Below are positions 17,737 through 25,466 of a stretch of DNA of 64,000 nt, piece by piece. The position numbers and the translations under genes are program-made. Source of the DNA: Intrasporangium oryzae NRRL B-24470 (GTDB taxonomy: Bacteria > Actinomycetota > Actinomycetes > Actinomycetales > Dermatophilaceae); assembly GCF_000576595.1 (NCBI RefSeq), contig NZ_AWSA01000020.1:1-64000 (forward strand), given 5' to 3'. Numbering within the stretch: position 1 is the stretch's first letter; each line of letters begins with the position of its first letter. The notes beneath the pieces were generated by a model. The model was not told where the DNA came from and searched no databases. It worked only from the letters and a program-made list of their open reading frames with translations.

Positions 17737-18225
17737 ATGACCGCCTTCACCGTGTGGAAGTTCGAGGACCCGGCCGGCGCCGAGCAGGCCTCGCACCTGC
17801 TCAAGCAGGCAGAGTCGGAGGGGCTGGTGAAGGTCCTCGACCATGCCGTCGTGTCGTGGCCCCAGGGCGATCCGAAGCCGACGACGAAGCACAGCCACGA
17901 CGCGACCGTGCGCGGTGGCGGCTGGGGTGCCCTGTGGGGCATGGTCGCCGGGGCGTTGTTCTTCGTTCCCGTCATCGGGGGTGTCGCCGGAGCCGCGATC
18001 GGCGCCATCAGCAAGGCGACCGAGGGGACGGGCATCACGAAGGAGCAGCTCGAGCGCATCCGCACGGAGGTCACGGAGGGCAGCTCGGCCCTCTTCATGG
18101 TCACCGACGAGGGCGACCTCGACCGGCTGGGCGACCGTTTCAAGACGATGCCGAAGAAGCTGATCGAGACCAACCTCACCGATGCCGAGCGCACCGTCCT
18201 GCTCCAGACGTTCGGCGGCCGTTGA
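17737..18225 (+). CDS. DUF1269 membrane protein
   Basis: A 162-residue protein of the DUF1269 family. The N-terminal part (MTAFTVWKFEDPAGAEQASHL) is a ferredoxin-like fold typical of the family. One central hydrophobic, Gly-rich segment follows (WGMVAGALFFVPVIGGVAGAAIGAI, split over residues 68-93), then a soluble C-terminus. ATG 17737 is preceded by GAGGAG at a normal distance, which rules out a longer upstream reading. The function is unknown. Confidence 0.8.
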   Translation: MTAFTVWKFEDPAGAEQASHLLKQAESEGLVKVLDHAVVSWPQGDPKPTTKHSHDATVRGGGWGALWGMVAGALFFVPVIGGVAGAAIGAISKATEGTGITKEQLERIRTEVTEGSSALFMVTDEGDLDRLGDRFKTMPKKLIETNLTDAERTVLLQTFGGR

Positions 18226-18234
18226 GCGGACGGG

Positions 18235-19341
18235 TCACGACCAGGGGGCCTCGACGAGGAGCTCGAACAGGGGCTCCACGTCGAAGCCGCTCGTGCTGTT
18301 GGTCATGACCACGACGCCCAGTCCCCGGTCGGGGTAGAGGCGCATGATGTTCCAGAACCCGGCGCCGGTGCCGAGGTGCTCGACCCAGTCGCCTCGCCCA
18401 CGGGTGGGGCGTCTGAACCAGCCGACGCCGTGGTCGAACGGCTTGCCCTTGCGGTTCAGCTCGCGCATCGCGCGCGTCGTCTCCGGCCGCAGGATGCGGG
18501 TCCCGTCGATCTCACCGTCGCCGAGGTGCAGCCTGAGGAAGCGACCGGCATCGAGGACGTCTCCGACGAGGCCACCGTAGGCGGGGCCGTCGACGTGGAA
18601 CCGGTTGAGGGCGAGGTGGCCGGCGTGGCGCGGGCCGGCGACCCCCGCGGGCAGGAGGCGACGCAGGACCGGGTCGGCCGCCCTCGGTGCACGGACGTAG
18701 CCGGTCGCCGCGTTAGCGTCGGGCCGATAGGCGAAGCCCGTGCGGTGCATGCCCGCCGGTCCGAGGACTGCCTGCCGGACGTACTCCTCGAACGGCCGGC
18801 CCGCGGCCGTGCTGATGACCTCCCCGGCCGCGAGGTAGCCGAGGTTCGTGTAGCGGGCGGACTCGCCGACGGGGTAGCGGTAGGCCCTCCTCCGGGACAT
18901 CACCCGTCGCAGCAGCGCTGCGGGGTCGGGCGCGCCGTCGCCGGCCGCATGGGCCCACCGGATGGGGAGGGGGTTCGCGAGCCCGGCGGTGTGGTCGAGC
19001 AGCTGCCGGACCGTCGGCTGGCGCGGCCCCGGGGCAGTCAGGTGGTCGACGTACGTGCCGACCGGTGCGTCGAGATCGAGCCGCCCCTCCTCGGCGAGCC
19101 GGAGCGCGGCCGTGGCCGTGACGAGCTTCGACAAGGAGAACCAGAGGTATGCCGTCGACGGCGTCGCGGGCCTGCCGCCGGCGAGGTCGGCAGCACCGAA
19201 GCCGCCGGCGAAGACAAGCCGGTCGCGGTCGACGACGGCGAGTGACAGGCCGGGGACGTGTGCGCGGCGCCTCAGGCTGGTGACAGCGTCGAGCAGGCCG
19301 GCATGCACCTCCTGCAGTTCACTGCGATTTCGTATTACCAT
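18235..19341 (-). CDS. serine hydrolase, beta-lactamase class C type
   Basis: A protein of up to 368 residues, beta-lactamase superfamily. The catalytic SxxK is in LWFSLSKLVT near residue 68, the Tyr motif is YTNLGY near 155, and HLGTGAGFW near 325 stands in for the KTG box. No signal peptide is visible, so the product is probably cytoplasmic, resembling esterases and D-aminopeptidases rather than true beta-lactamases. The start is uncertain: ATG 19341 lies inside the presumed -10 of the divergent MarR gene. A GTG 36 nt further in, next to an AGGAGG, is an alternative. Confidence 0.8.
   Translation of the reverse strand: MVIRNRSELQEVHAGLLDAVTSLRRRAHVPGLSLAVVDRDRLVFAGGFGAADLAGGRPATPSTAYLWFSLSKLVTATAALRLAEEGRLDLDAPVGTYVDHLTAPGPRQPTVRQLLDHTAGLANPLPIRWAHAAGDGAPDPAALLRRVMSRRRAYRYPVGESARYTNLGYLAAGEVISTAAGRPFEEYVRQAVLGPAGMHRTGFAYRPDANAATGYVRAPRAADPVLRRLLPAGVAGPRHAGHLALNRFHVDGPAYGGLVGDVLDAGRFLRLHLGDGEIDGTRILRPETTRAMRELNRKGKPFDHGVGWFRRPTRGRGDWVEHLGTGAGFWNIMRLYPDRGLGVVVMTNSTSGFDVEPLFELLVEAPWS
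19336..19341 (+). promoter_or_regulatory. -10 element, leaderless promoter of the MarR gene
   Basis: TACCAT, 6 nt, then ATG 19348. It overlaps the possible ATG of the divergent serine hydrolase gene. Confidence 0.5.
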
Positions 19342-19347
19342 TCCCAC

Positions 19348-19833
19348 ATGGTGCGATCTCGCAGTACATCTGTCAAGGCGCTTTCGCCCGCCGAGGTGCA
19401 GGTCGAAGGGGTGGACGCGCTGTTCCTCGTCTGGCTCGTGGCGCGGTCCACCGAGGACCTGCTCGACAGCGCCCTCGCGCCCTCGGGCCTGACCGGGGAC
19501 GAGTATGCGATCTACTCGGTGCTCAGCGCGGCACCGACCATCACGCCGACCGAGCTGGCCCGGTGGCTGGCGGCCCCCGCCACGACGGTGTCGAGCTACG
19601 TCAAGCGGTTCGAGGCCCGCGGGCACGTGACCCGCGAGCCGAACCCGGATGACCGGCGGTCCTACCGGATCCGCCTGACACCCAAGGGGCGTCGAGCGCA
19701 CCGCGCGGCCGGCGCACTGTTCGCGCCTCTCCGCACGGAGGTTGCAGAGAGGCTCGGCTCCCGGGCCGAGGACGCCCTCGAGGTCCTGCTGAGACTGCGG
19801 ACGGTCGTGGACGGCATACGTGCTGGGGCGTGA
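19348..19833 (+). CDS. MarR-family transcriptional regulator
   Basis: A 161-residue winged-helix regulator. Helix-turn-helix residues about 60-90 (ITPTELARWLAAPATTVSSYVKRFEARG) and the wing with NPDDRRSYRIRLTPKGR near 100 are typical of MarR. MarR proteins usually repress a divergent neighbour and respond to small ligands or oxidation. Here the neighbour is the serine hydrolase gene, whose start is only a few bases away, so binding at one site could block both genes. No cysteine-based sensor is obvious. Confidence 0.85.
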   Translation: MVRSRSTSVKALSPAEVQVEGVDALFLVWLVARSTEDLLDSALAPSGLTGDEYAIYSVLSAAPTITPTELARWLAAPATTVSSYVKRFEARGHVTREPNPDDRRSYRIRLTPKGRRAHRAAGALFAPLRTEVAERLGSRAEDALEVLLRLRTVVDGIRAGA

Positions 19834-19847
19834 CCAGACGTGGGAGG

Positions 19848-20579
19848 TCAGGCGGGCTTGCGCCAGACCGAGACGTGACTCTCGCTGTCGTTGGTGAACG
19901 GGCTGCCCTGCCAGTCGGCGGTGCGGCGCTCGAGGTCCATCCCTGCGAGCTGCGCCATGAGGTCGCACTCGGCGGGCCAGATGTAGCGGAAGTTGCTGGC
20001 GCCGTAGGTCACGCTGCCGTCCGGGTGGCGCCGGTAGTGGTGCGACGTGCCCTGCTGGGTGGTGAGGTCGTAGGTGTCGAAGCCGACGTGGTGGCGCCCG
20101 ACGTGGAAGGGGACCGCGGCCTGGCCGGGCGTGAAGCGTCGGATTCCCGGGACCCACAGCTCGACGACGAACCGCCCACCAGGTGAAAGGTGGCGGGCCG
20201 CGTTGCGGAAGCAGGCGACCTGCTCGGCCTGGGTGCGCAGGTTGCCGATGCTGTTCCAGACGACGTAGACGAGGGAGAACCTCCCCGGCACACTGCTCGT
20301 TGCCATGTCGCCCACGACGACGGGGATGTCGGCCCGCTTCCGGTGGAGCTGGTCGACCATCGGCTGCGAGAGCTCTATGCCGCTGACCGGGACGCCGCGC
20401 TCCGTCAGGGGGATGGCCACCCGTCCGGTCCCGATCGCCAGCTCGAGAGCAGGTCCGTCGCCGGCGAGATCGGCCAGGACGTCGACCGCGGGGTCGAGCA
20501 CCTCCGGCGCGAACATGAAGGCCGAGCTCTCGTCGTAGCGCTCGGCAGTCTCGGCATCCCAGTAGTCGCTGCTCGTCAT
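19848..20579 (-). CDS. class I SAM-dependent methyltransferase
   Basis: A 243-residue protein with a Rossmann methyltransferase core: LELAIGTGRVAIPL (motif I, near residue 45), VSGIELSQPMVDQL (motif II), VVVGDMATSSV, and VVWNSIGNLRTQ near 105, followed by the C-terminal half with FRYIWPAECDLMAQLAGM. The acceptor is unknown. Start ATG 20579 gives a natural N-terminus (MTSSDYWDAETAERYDESS). It is divergent from the acetyltransferase gene at 20656. Confidence 0.82.
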   Translation of the reverse strand: MTSSDYWDAETAERYDESSAFMFAPEVLDPAVDVLADLAGDGPALELAIGTGRVAIPLTERGVPVSGIELSQPMVDQLHRKRADIPVVVGDMATSSVPGRFSLVYVVWNSIGNLRTQAEQVACFRNAARHLSPGGRFVVELWVPGIRRFTPGQAAVPFHVGRHHVGFDTYDLTTQQGTSHHYRRHPDGSVTYGASNFRYIWPAECDLMAQLAGMDLERRTADWQGSPFTNDSESHVSVWRKPA

Positions 20580-20655
20580 GACGGCAGCCTCGTACTGGAG
20601 CGACGTCGGCGGCCACTGGTTTAGTGGGTGTCGACCGACGGAACGGAGCGGGTTC

Positions 20656-21219
20656 ATGAGCGAGTACACGGTCAAGCCACTCGATCCCGACACCTGGGAT
20701 GCGTTCGCCCGTCTCGTCGAGCGGCACAACGGGGTCTTCGGCGGCTGTTGGTGCACGTGGTTCCACACCTTCAGTGCGGAGAAGACGTTCACCGCGGAGG
20801 GTAACCGCGCCCTCAAGGAGCGGTTGGTCCACGAGGGCCGTGCCCACGCTGCGCTGGTGTTCGACGCGGACGAGGCCGTGGCCTGGTGCGAGTACGGCAG
20901 CCCCGAGGAGCTGCCGAACATCTACCACCGCAAGCAGTACGACGCCGAGCTCGACCGGCTGCCCGACTACCGGATCACCTGCATGTTCGTGGACAAGAAG
21001 TACCGACGTCAGGGGATGATGGCGCTCGCCCTCCGTGGGGCTCTCGACCTGATCGCACAGGCCGGCGGGGGAGTGGTGGAGGGGTACCCGCACGACACCG
21101 AGGGCAAGACGGTCTCGGTCCTCTACAACGGCACTCGGACGCTCTTCGAGCGGACCGGATTCAGCTACGTCCGGCCCAAGGGCCTGAAGAACTGCGTGAT
21201 GCGCATCGAGATCCCCTGA
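20656..21219 (+). CDS. GNAT-family acetyltransferase
   Basis: A 187-residue predicted acetyltransferase. The acetyl-CoA loop region is FVDKKYRRQGMMALALRGAL near residues 115-134. A cysteine/tryptophan cluster GGCWCTWFH at about 30-38 and CEYGSPEELP near 82 are features of a GNAT subgroup of unknown substrate. ATG 20656 has GGAG about 10 nt upstream. It probably shares a regulatory gap of 76 nt with the divergent methyltransferase gene. Confidence 0.75.
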   Translation: MSEYTVKPLDPDTWDAFARLVERHNGVFGGCWCTWFHTFSAEKTFTAEGNRALKERLVHEGRAHAALVFDADEAVAWCEYGSPEELPNIYHRKQYDAELDRLPDYRITCMFVDKKYRRQGMMALALRGALDLIAQAGGGVVEGYPHDTEGKTVSVLYNGTRTLFERTGFSYVRPKGLKNCVMRIEIP

Positions 21220-21227
21220 GCCGAAGG

Positions 21228-22100
21228 TCAGCCGACGAGGTCGGGCTCGGAGTGGACCCTGGCGCTCGCGGCGTCGGGACGGCGCCCCCCGCCGCGTTGG
21301 GCACCTGCGCCGGCGAGCACGACGAGGAGGATGCCCCCCACCTGGAGCGGTGCGGGCCGCTGGTTCAGGACGAGCAGCCCGAGGAGCACGCCGATGGCGG
21401 GTTCGAGAGCCATGAGCGTCCCGAATGCGCTCGTCGTCAGGCGACGCAGCGCGAGCAGCTCGAGGGCGAACGGGAGGACCGGGAGGAGGACGGCCAGGCC
21501 GGCGGCGGCCGCGAGCACTGACGGGCTGAGGTGCCCGGTGCTCTGCGGGATTCCGACGACGGCCGCGGTGAGAGCAGCGACGGGCACCGTCATCGAGAGG
21601 CCGCCGATGCCGGAGAACCGGTCGCCGATCCGTTGGGTGAGCAGGATGTACGTGGCCCACCCGACGGCGGCGACGCCGGCGAAGGCGAGGCCCGCGGGGT
21701 TGACGTCGCCGTGCCAGGGCTCGGTGAGCAGGACCACGCCGAGCAGGGCGAGAGCCGGCCAGACGAGCGCCCGCCTGCTGTGGCTGCGCACGGCCGCGAC
21801 GGTGAGCGGGCCGAGGAACTCGACGGCCACGGCCGTGCCCAGGGGGATCCGCTCGATGGCGGCGAGGAACGCGATGGTGACGAGGCCGGTCGTGACGCCC
21901 AGGCCGAGCAGCGTCGGCAGGTCAGCACGCCTGACCGAACGCAGCGGGGGACGGGACAGTGCCATGAAGACGACTGTACCCATGCTGAGTCGGAGCCACG
22001 CCGTCCCAGCGGGTCCCACGGTGTCGATCACCGGCACCGACAGGGCAGAGCCGAGCTGCACCGACAGCATCGCCGCCAGGGCCAGTCCCCACGGTGGCAC
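21228..22100 (-). CDS. EamA/RhaT-family drug-metabolite transporter
   Basis: A 290-residue inner-membrane protein with about ten hydrophobic segments forming two EamA repeats, of the RhtA (threonine/homoserine exporter) type. Examples are LGTAVAVEFLGPLTVAAV in repeat one and TSAFGTLMALEPAIGVLLG in repeat two. Its GTG at 22100 comes 1 nt after the stop of the upstream gene, so it depends on translation of that gene. Downstream of an XRE-cupin regulator and a B3/B4-domain protein, it may export an amino acid or amino-acid-like toxin. Confidence 0.85.
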   Translation of the reverse strand: MPPWGLALAAMLSVQLGSALSVPVIDTVGPAGTAWLRLSMGTVVFMALSRPPLRSVRRADLPTLLGLGVTTGLVTIAFLAAIERIPLGTAVAVEFLGPLTVAAVRSHSRRALVWPALALLGVVLLTEPWHGDVNPAGLAFAGVAAVGWATYILLTQRIGDRFSGIGGLSMTVPVAALTAAVVGIPQSTGHLSPSVLAAAAGLAVLLPVLPFALELLALRRLTTSAFGTLMALEPAIGVLLGLLVLNQRPAPLQVGGILLVVLAGAGAQRGGGRRPDAASARVHSEPDLVG

Positions 22101-22101
22101 G

Positions 22102-22842
22102 TCAGTGTCCCCCTGACGCGATCGCGTCGGCGGCGAGGAGGCGACGGGCGACCCGGACCTCGGGTCCGAGCAGGCTCAGGTGGGTGACCAGGTCGTCGGT
22201 GGCGGCCTGGAGTGCTTCGGTGGTCATCGGGTCGAGTGCGTCGATGATGAACAGCGCCGAAGTGGTGTCCTCTCTCAGCTGCGTGCGTCGGGCCTGGCGC
22301 CAGTTCCATCGGCGGCACGTCACGCCCGCGTCGTCGCACCACACGACCTCGCCGGCATCCGGGTGCTCGACCACGGGGGCGCCAGCTGCGGCCGTGTCGA
22401 AGGGTTCGGCGCCGGTGGCCCGGACCAGGCGCGGGTAACCGGTGTAGCGGGCCAGGTCCTCCCCGCCGACCGGGACCTGGTGCAGCACCGACACCGCGTT
22501 GTAGATGTCGGTGAGCGGGTTCAAGCGCGGCAGCCCGTCCCCGGCACGCCGGAGGAGGGCCTCGAGGCTGTTGCGGGTCCGTTGGGGTTTCGCGCCGAAC
22601 GCCCGGTACGCCTCTCGCCACGCGGCCACGTGCGGGACCTCCTCGACGGCTGTGCCGTCCAGCGCCACGCGAGCAGCGGCCTCCGCCGCCCGCAACAGCG
22701 TGTCGCTCGCCTCGTCGCCCCGGCCCGGGGTGAGCCCGTCGACCGCCACCAGCATGGCTCGGTAGTCGGGCCGCAGCAGGAACACGTCGCGGTCGACCGA
22801 GGCTCCGGCGAGGACGTCGTCCAGTGGTCGGCCCTCAGCCAC
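22102..22842 (-). CDS. B3/B4 tRNA-binding domain protein
   Basis: A 246-residue protein related to the B3/B4 domain of phenylalanyl-tRNA synthetase beta chain, found as a free-standing protein in many bacteria. Typical elements are WREAYRAFGAKPQRTRNSLE near residue 85, LPRLNPLTDIYNAVSV near 115 and the acidic GEVVWCDDAGVTCRRWNWRQ near 175. Free-standing B3/B4 proteins are thought to act on mischarged tRNA or amino acids, but no role is proven. GTG 22842 lies inside the last codons of the XRE gene with GGAGG just before it. Confidence 0.78.
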   Translation of the reverse strand: MAEGRPLDDVLAGASVDRDVFLLRPDYRAMLVAVDGLTPGRGDEASDTLLRAAEAAARVALDGTAVEEVPHVAAWREAYRAFGAKPQRTRNSLEALLRRAGDGLPRLNPLTDIYNAVSVLHQVPVGGEDLARYTGYPRLVRATGAEPFDTAAAGAPVVEHPDAGEVVWCDDAGVTCRRWNWRQARRTQLREDTTSALFIIDALDPMTTEALQAATDDLVTHLSLLGPEVRVARRLLAADAIASGGH

Positions 22843-23440
22843 CGTGCACCTCCGACCGGGGACCGGTCCCCACGCCCGGCTCGAAGACAGCCAGGGAGAA
22901 CCTCGCCGGCTGCGTCCCCTGATTGGCGTACGAGTGGGGCAGGTCGCCCGCGAAGGTGATCGCATCGCCCTCGGTGAGGGTCACCGACTGGTCTGCCACC
23001 TCGACGGTGACGCTGCCCTGCTGGACCTGGATGAGCTCTTTCGTCCCCGCCGTGTGGGCCTCGCTCAGGTGCGCGTCGCCGACGCCCAGGGTCCAGTCCC
23101 AGAGCTCGACCACGTCGGGCGGCTCGGTTCCGGCGACGAGCACTCCGCGCCCGCCGTGCTCGCCGCTCCACAGGACGGCACCTGCACCGTGCCGGGTGAC
23201 CCTGACCGGCCTGGGCTGGGGTCGCTCGACGAGTGACGGGAGACCCACGCCGAGCGCGTCGCTGATCCTCAGCAGCGTTCCGACGCTCGGGTTCGCGGCC
23301 CCCTGCTCCACGTTGACCACCATCCGGCGACTGACCCCGGCCGTCTCTGCCAGCTGGTCGAGCGTCCATCGCCGCGCCTGACGCTCCTGCCGGACCCGAG
23401 CTCCGATCGCCGCTGCGAGGTCGGCTGTCTCCTGATCCAT
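22835..23440 (-). CDS. XRE-family regulator with C-terminal cupin
   Basis: A 201-residue regulator. The helix-turn-helix is at about residues 22-62 (WTLDQLAETAGVSRRMVVNVEQG), and the cupin domain covers 110-190 (HTAGTKELIQVQQGSVTVEV, GDAITFAGDLPHSYAN). Such proteins sense a small molecule in the cupin and repress their own operon. The operator at 23451-23471 covers its -10 element, which supports autoregulation. It heads the operon XRE-B3/B4-EamA with overlapping or abutting genes. Confidence 0.88.
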   Translation of the reverse strand: MDQETADLAAAIGARVRQERQARRWTLDQLAETAGVSRRMVVNVEQGAANPSVGTLLRISDALGVGLPSLVERPQPRPVRVTRHGAGAVLWSGEHGGRGVLVAGTEPPDVVELWDWTLGVGDAHLSEAHTAGTKELIQVQQGSVTVEVADQSVTLTEGDAITFAGDLPHSYANQGTQPARFSLAVFEPGVGTGPRSEVHGG

Positions 23441-23446
23441 GAGTGC

Positions 23447-23452
23447 AGCATA
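23447..23452 (-). promoter_or_regulatory. -10 element, leaderless promoter of the XRE-B3/B4-EamA operon
   Basis: TATGCT on the minus strand, 6 nt before ATG 23440. Confidence 0.6.
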
Positions 23453-23471
23453 GTGCACTGCCGGTGCACTA
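23451..23471. promoter_or_regulatory. operator-like inverted repeat over the XRE promoter
   Basis: TAGTGCAC (23451-23458) and GTGCACTA (23464-23471) form an exact 8-bp inverted repeat with a 5-nt spacer. One arm overlaps the first two bases of the -10 element. This is the usual geometry for a self-repressing XRE protein. Confidence 0.75.
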
Positions 23472-23487
23472 GTGACACGTCGGCCGC

Positions 23488-23919
23488 TCAGGCGCCCGGG
23501 CGAACCAGCCGCTCGTCGGGGATGACGGCGACGCCGAGGATCTCGATCATGGCCTCGGGCTGCCACAGGGCCGTCGTGCCGATGCCGGCCATCGCGGGAT
23601 AGACCGGTCCCGCGAGCTCACGCCAGACCTCGCCGATCTCCGTGCCGTGGGCCTGGTAGTCGGGGATGTCGGTGAGGTAGATCGTGATGCTGACGAGGTC
23701 GGACGGGATGCCGCCGGCCTCCGACAGCGTCGCCAGCACGTTGGAGAACGCCTGGCGGAACTGCTCGACGATGCCGCCCGGGACGATCCTCATCTGCCCG
23801 TCGAGGGCCGTCTGCCCACCGAGGTAGAGCGTGTTGCCGCTCAGCGTCCCGTGCGAGTACCCGCGAGGGGCGGGCAGGGACGCGGGGTTGACGGCGACGG
23901 GCGTCAGGTCGGCGGTCAT
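23488..23919 (-). CDS. RidA-family (YjgF/YER057c/UK114) protein
   Basis: A 143-residue RidA-family protein. Key features are SHGTLSGNTLYLGGQTALD near residue 20, QFRQAFSNVLATLSEAGG near 55, SITIYLTDIPDY near 80 and the C-terminal WQPEAMIEILGVAVIP with Glu in the usual place. Members hydrolyse enamines/imines or act as deaminases. ATG 23919 has GAGGAG 6 nt upstream. It is divergent from a seven-gene aromatic catabolism operon, so a role in deaminating an enamine made after ring cleavage is plausible; this is inference from context. Confidence 0.85.
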   Translation of the reverse strand: MTADLTPVAVNPASLPAPRGYSHGTLSGNTLYLGGQTALDGQMRIVPGGIVEQFRQAFSNVLATLSEAGGIPSDLVSITIYLTDIPDYQAHGTEIGEVWRELAGPVYPAMAGIGTTALWQPEAMIEILGVAVIPDERLVRPGA

Positions 23920-23943
23920 CGAGGCTCCTCGAGCGAGTGGGAA

Positions 23944-23982
23944 CGGCAGGTCGGGACGGCAGGTCGGGACGGCAGGTCGGGA
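23944..23982. repeat. three tandem copies of a 13-bp unit upstream of ridA
   Basis: CGGCAGGTCGGGA is repeated exactly at 23944-23956, 23957-23969 and 23970-23982. It lies between the RidA start and the divergent promoters, in the RidA 5' leader. Confidence 0.85.
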
Positions 23983-24018
23983 GGGCGGCGGGCTGTCGTC
24001 GCCCACCGTAGCAATCTA

Positions 24019-24046
24019 TTGACACTCCCTCAACGATCGTTACGAT
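24019..24046 (+). promoter_or_regulatory. promoter of the aromatic catabolism operon, with operator-like dyad
   Basis: TTGACA (24019-24024), 16 bp, TACGAT (24041-24046). On the other strand TTGAGG (24033-24028), 17 bp, TACGGT could drive ridA, so the two promoters overlap face to face. The exact palindrome AACGATCGTT (24032-24041) and a second CGATCG just after it lie across both, a likely operator, perhaps for the PaaX-type regulator. Confidence 0.6.
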
Positions 24047-24093
24047 CGACGAATATCGCGCGAAGGAGCGCACGTCGTCCGGAAGGAGCCAGG

Positions 24094-24930
24094 ATGCGCT
24101 TTGCCACCCTCGCTGACGCCTCGGGCTCGACCACGGCCGCAGTCCTCGACGGAGACCGCTGGCGCGCTCTTCCCGCGACGGACCTGTCCTCCCTGCTCGC
24201 GCGTATGCCGCTCGCCCAGGCGGCAGGGCAGGCCGGCCCCGCGCTCGAGGACCATCACCCCGTCCTCCCGCTGCCCTCGCCGACGAAGGTGATCTGCTGC
24301 GGCCTCAACTACGCCGACCACATCCTCGAGACCGGACGTGAGCTGCCTCGGTTCCCGACGCTCTTCGCGAAGTTCGCCGACACCCTCTCGGGGCCTTCCG
24401 ACGACGTCGTCCTGCCGCCCGGCCTGCAGGTCGACTGGGAGGCAGAGCTCGCCGTGGTCGTCGGTGCGCCCCTGCGCGGAGCCGACATCGACACCGCTCG
24501 CGGCGCGATCGCCGGGTACACCGTCGCCAACGACGTGAGCGTCCGCGACTGGCAGTACCGCACGCTCCAGTGGTTCCAGGGCAAGGCCTGGGACCGCACG
24601 ACCCCGGTCGGCCCGGTCGTAGTGACGCCCGACGAGGTCGACCCGGCTGCGGGTCTCGACATTACCTGTCGCATCAACGGCGAGGAGGTTCAGCGCGACT
24701 CCACCGCGACCCTCGTCTTCGACGCTGCGACGACGCTTGCCTACATCTCGACCTTCACCACGCTGCGCCCGGGCGACGTGGTCCTCACCGGCACGCCCGG
24801 CGGGGTCGGCGTCGCCAGGGATCCGCAACGCTTCCTCGAGGACGGCGACGTCGTCGAGACGGAGGTGGCCGGGATCGGCCTGCTGCGCACCACGATCCGC
24901 TTCGCGGCCGACAGCCCCACCCCCGCCTGA
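24094..24930 (+). CDS. fumarylacetoacetate hydrolase family protein
   Basis: A 278-residue FAH-family protein. The signature CCGLNYADHILETGRELP near residue 70, the metal-binding VDWEAELAVVVG near 115, GYTVANDVSVRDWQ near 140 and LTGTPGGVGVARDP near 232 are all present. Family members hydrolyse or decarboxylate dioxo acids from ring cleavage, such as fumarylpyruvate. It is the first gene of the operon, with GGAAGGAG upstream of ATG 24094. In this cluster it would act last, giving pyruvate and a C4 acid. Confidence 0.88.
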   Translation: MRFATLADASGSTTAAVLDGDRWRALPATDLSSLLARMPLAQAAGQAGPALEDHHPVLPLPSPTKVICCGLNYADHILETGRELPRFPTLFAKFADTLSGPSDDVVLPPGLQVDWEAELAVVVGAPLRGADIDTARGAIAGYTVANDVSVRDWQYRTLQWFQGKAWDRTTPVGPVVVTPDEVDPAAGLDITCRINGEEVQRDSTATLVFDAATTLAYISTFTTLRPGDVVLTGTPGGVGVARDPQRFLEDGDVVETEVAGIGLLRTTIRFAADSPTPA

Positions 24931-24980
24931 ACCGACCTCAAGCACACCGAACCCCATCACGACCCCAGCGAGGAGCCCTC

Positions 24981-25466
24981 ATGGAACCGGACCTCAGCAA
25001 GTACGTCCTCGTCGGCGACAACTCGATGTATGCCGCGCCGAGCGGTCTCGTCGTTCCCGTCGTCACACGCGCCGGCCAGGAGCCCGGTGACACGGGGCAG
25101 TCCGCCGGCGCGACGCGCATCTCCGGCGTCAGCATCCAGCACACGCCGGCGACGAGGCTGTGGTTCGGCAAGGTCAGCAACGAGGCCGGCTACCGGTCGG
25201 TCCCGCACCACCACGGTGAGGCGGAGACAGGCGGCTACGTCCTGTCCGGGCGGGCCCGGATCTACTTCGGCGAGCTGTTCGAGGACTACATCGACATGGA
25301 GGAGGGCGACTGGGTCTTCGTCCCGCCGTTCCTGCCGCACGTCGAGTGCAACATCGACCGCAACCGGCCGTTGACGTGGATGACCGCGCGCACGCCCGAG
25401 AACATCGTCGTCAACCTGCCGCAGGTGGCCGACACCGACCTGCGCGACTGGGTGGACCGTCCATGA
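24981..25466 (+). CDS. single-domain cupin protein, possible ring-cleaving dioxygenase
   Basis: A 161-residue cupin. Motif 1 is PHHHGEAETGGYVLSG with three His and a Glu, and motif 2 is GDWVFVPPFLPHVECN, so the full metal-binding set is present. It is too short for a classical bicupin gentisate dioxygenase. Its place in an operon with an FAH hydrolase and an aryl-CoA hydroxylase suggests an iron-dependent ring-cleavage enzyme for a 5-hydroxylated benzoate or anthranilate. An isomerase or binding protein is the alternative. The stop overlaps the next ATG. Confidence 0.72.
   Translation: MEPDLSKYVLVGDNSMYAAPSGLVVPVVTRAGQEPGDTGQSAGATRISGVSIQHTPATRLWFGKVSNEAGYRSVPHHHGEAETGGYVLSGRARIYFGELFEDYIDMEEGDWVFVPPFLPHVECNIDRNRPLTWMTARTPENIVVNLPQVADTDLRDWVDRP

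Noticed and set aside
18235-21660. A very long open frame on the minus strand spanning several genes
   Set aside because: It arises from high GC and low stop density. Only its 18235-19341 part has protein-like sequence (beta-lactamase motifs); the remainder is antisense to genes with clear domains.
23944-23982. Iterons of a replication origin
   Set aside because: Three short direct repeats with no DnaA boxes, AT-rich segment or replication genes nearby.
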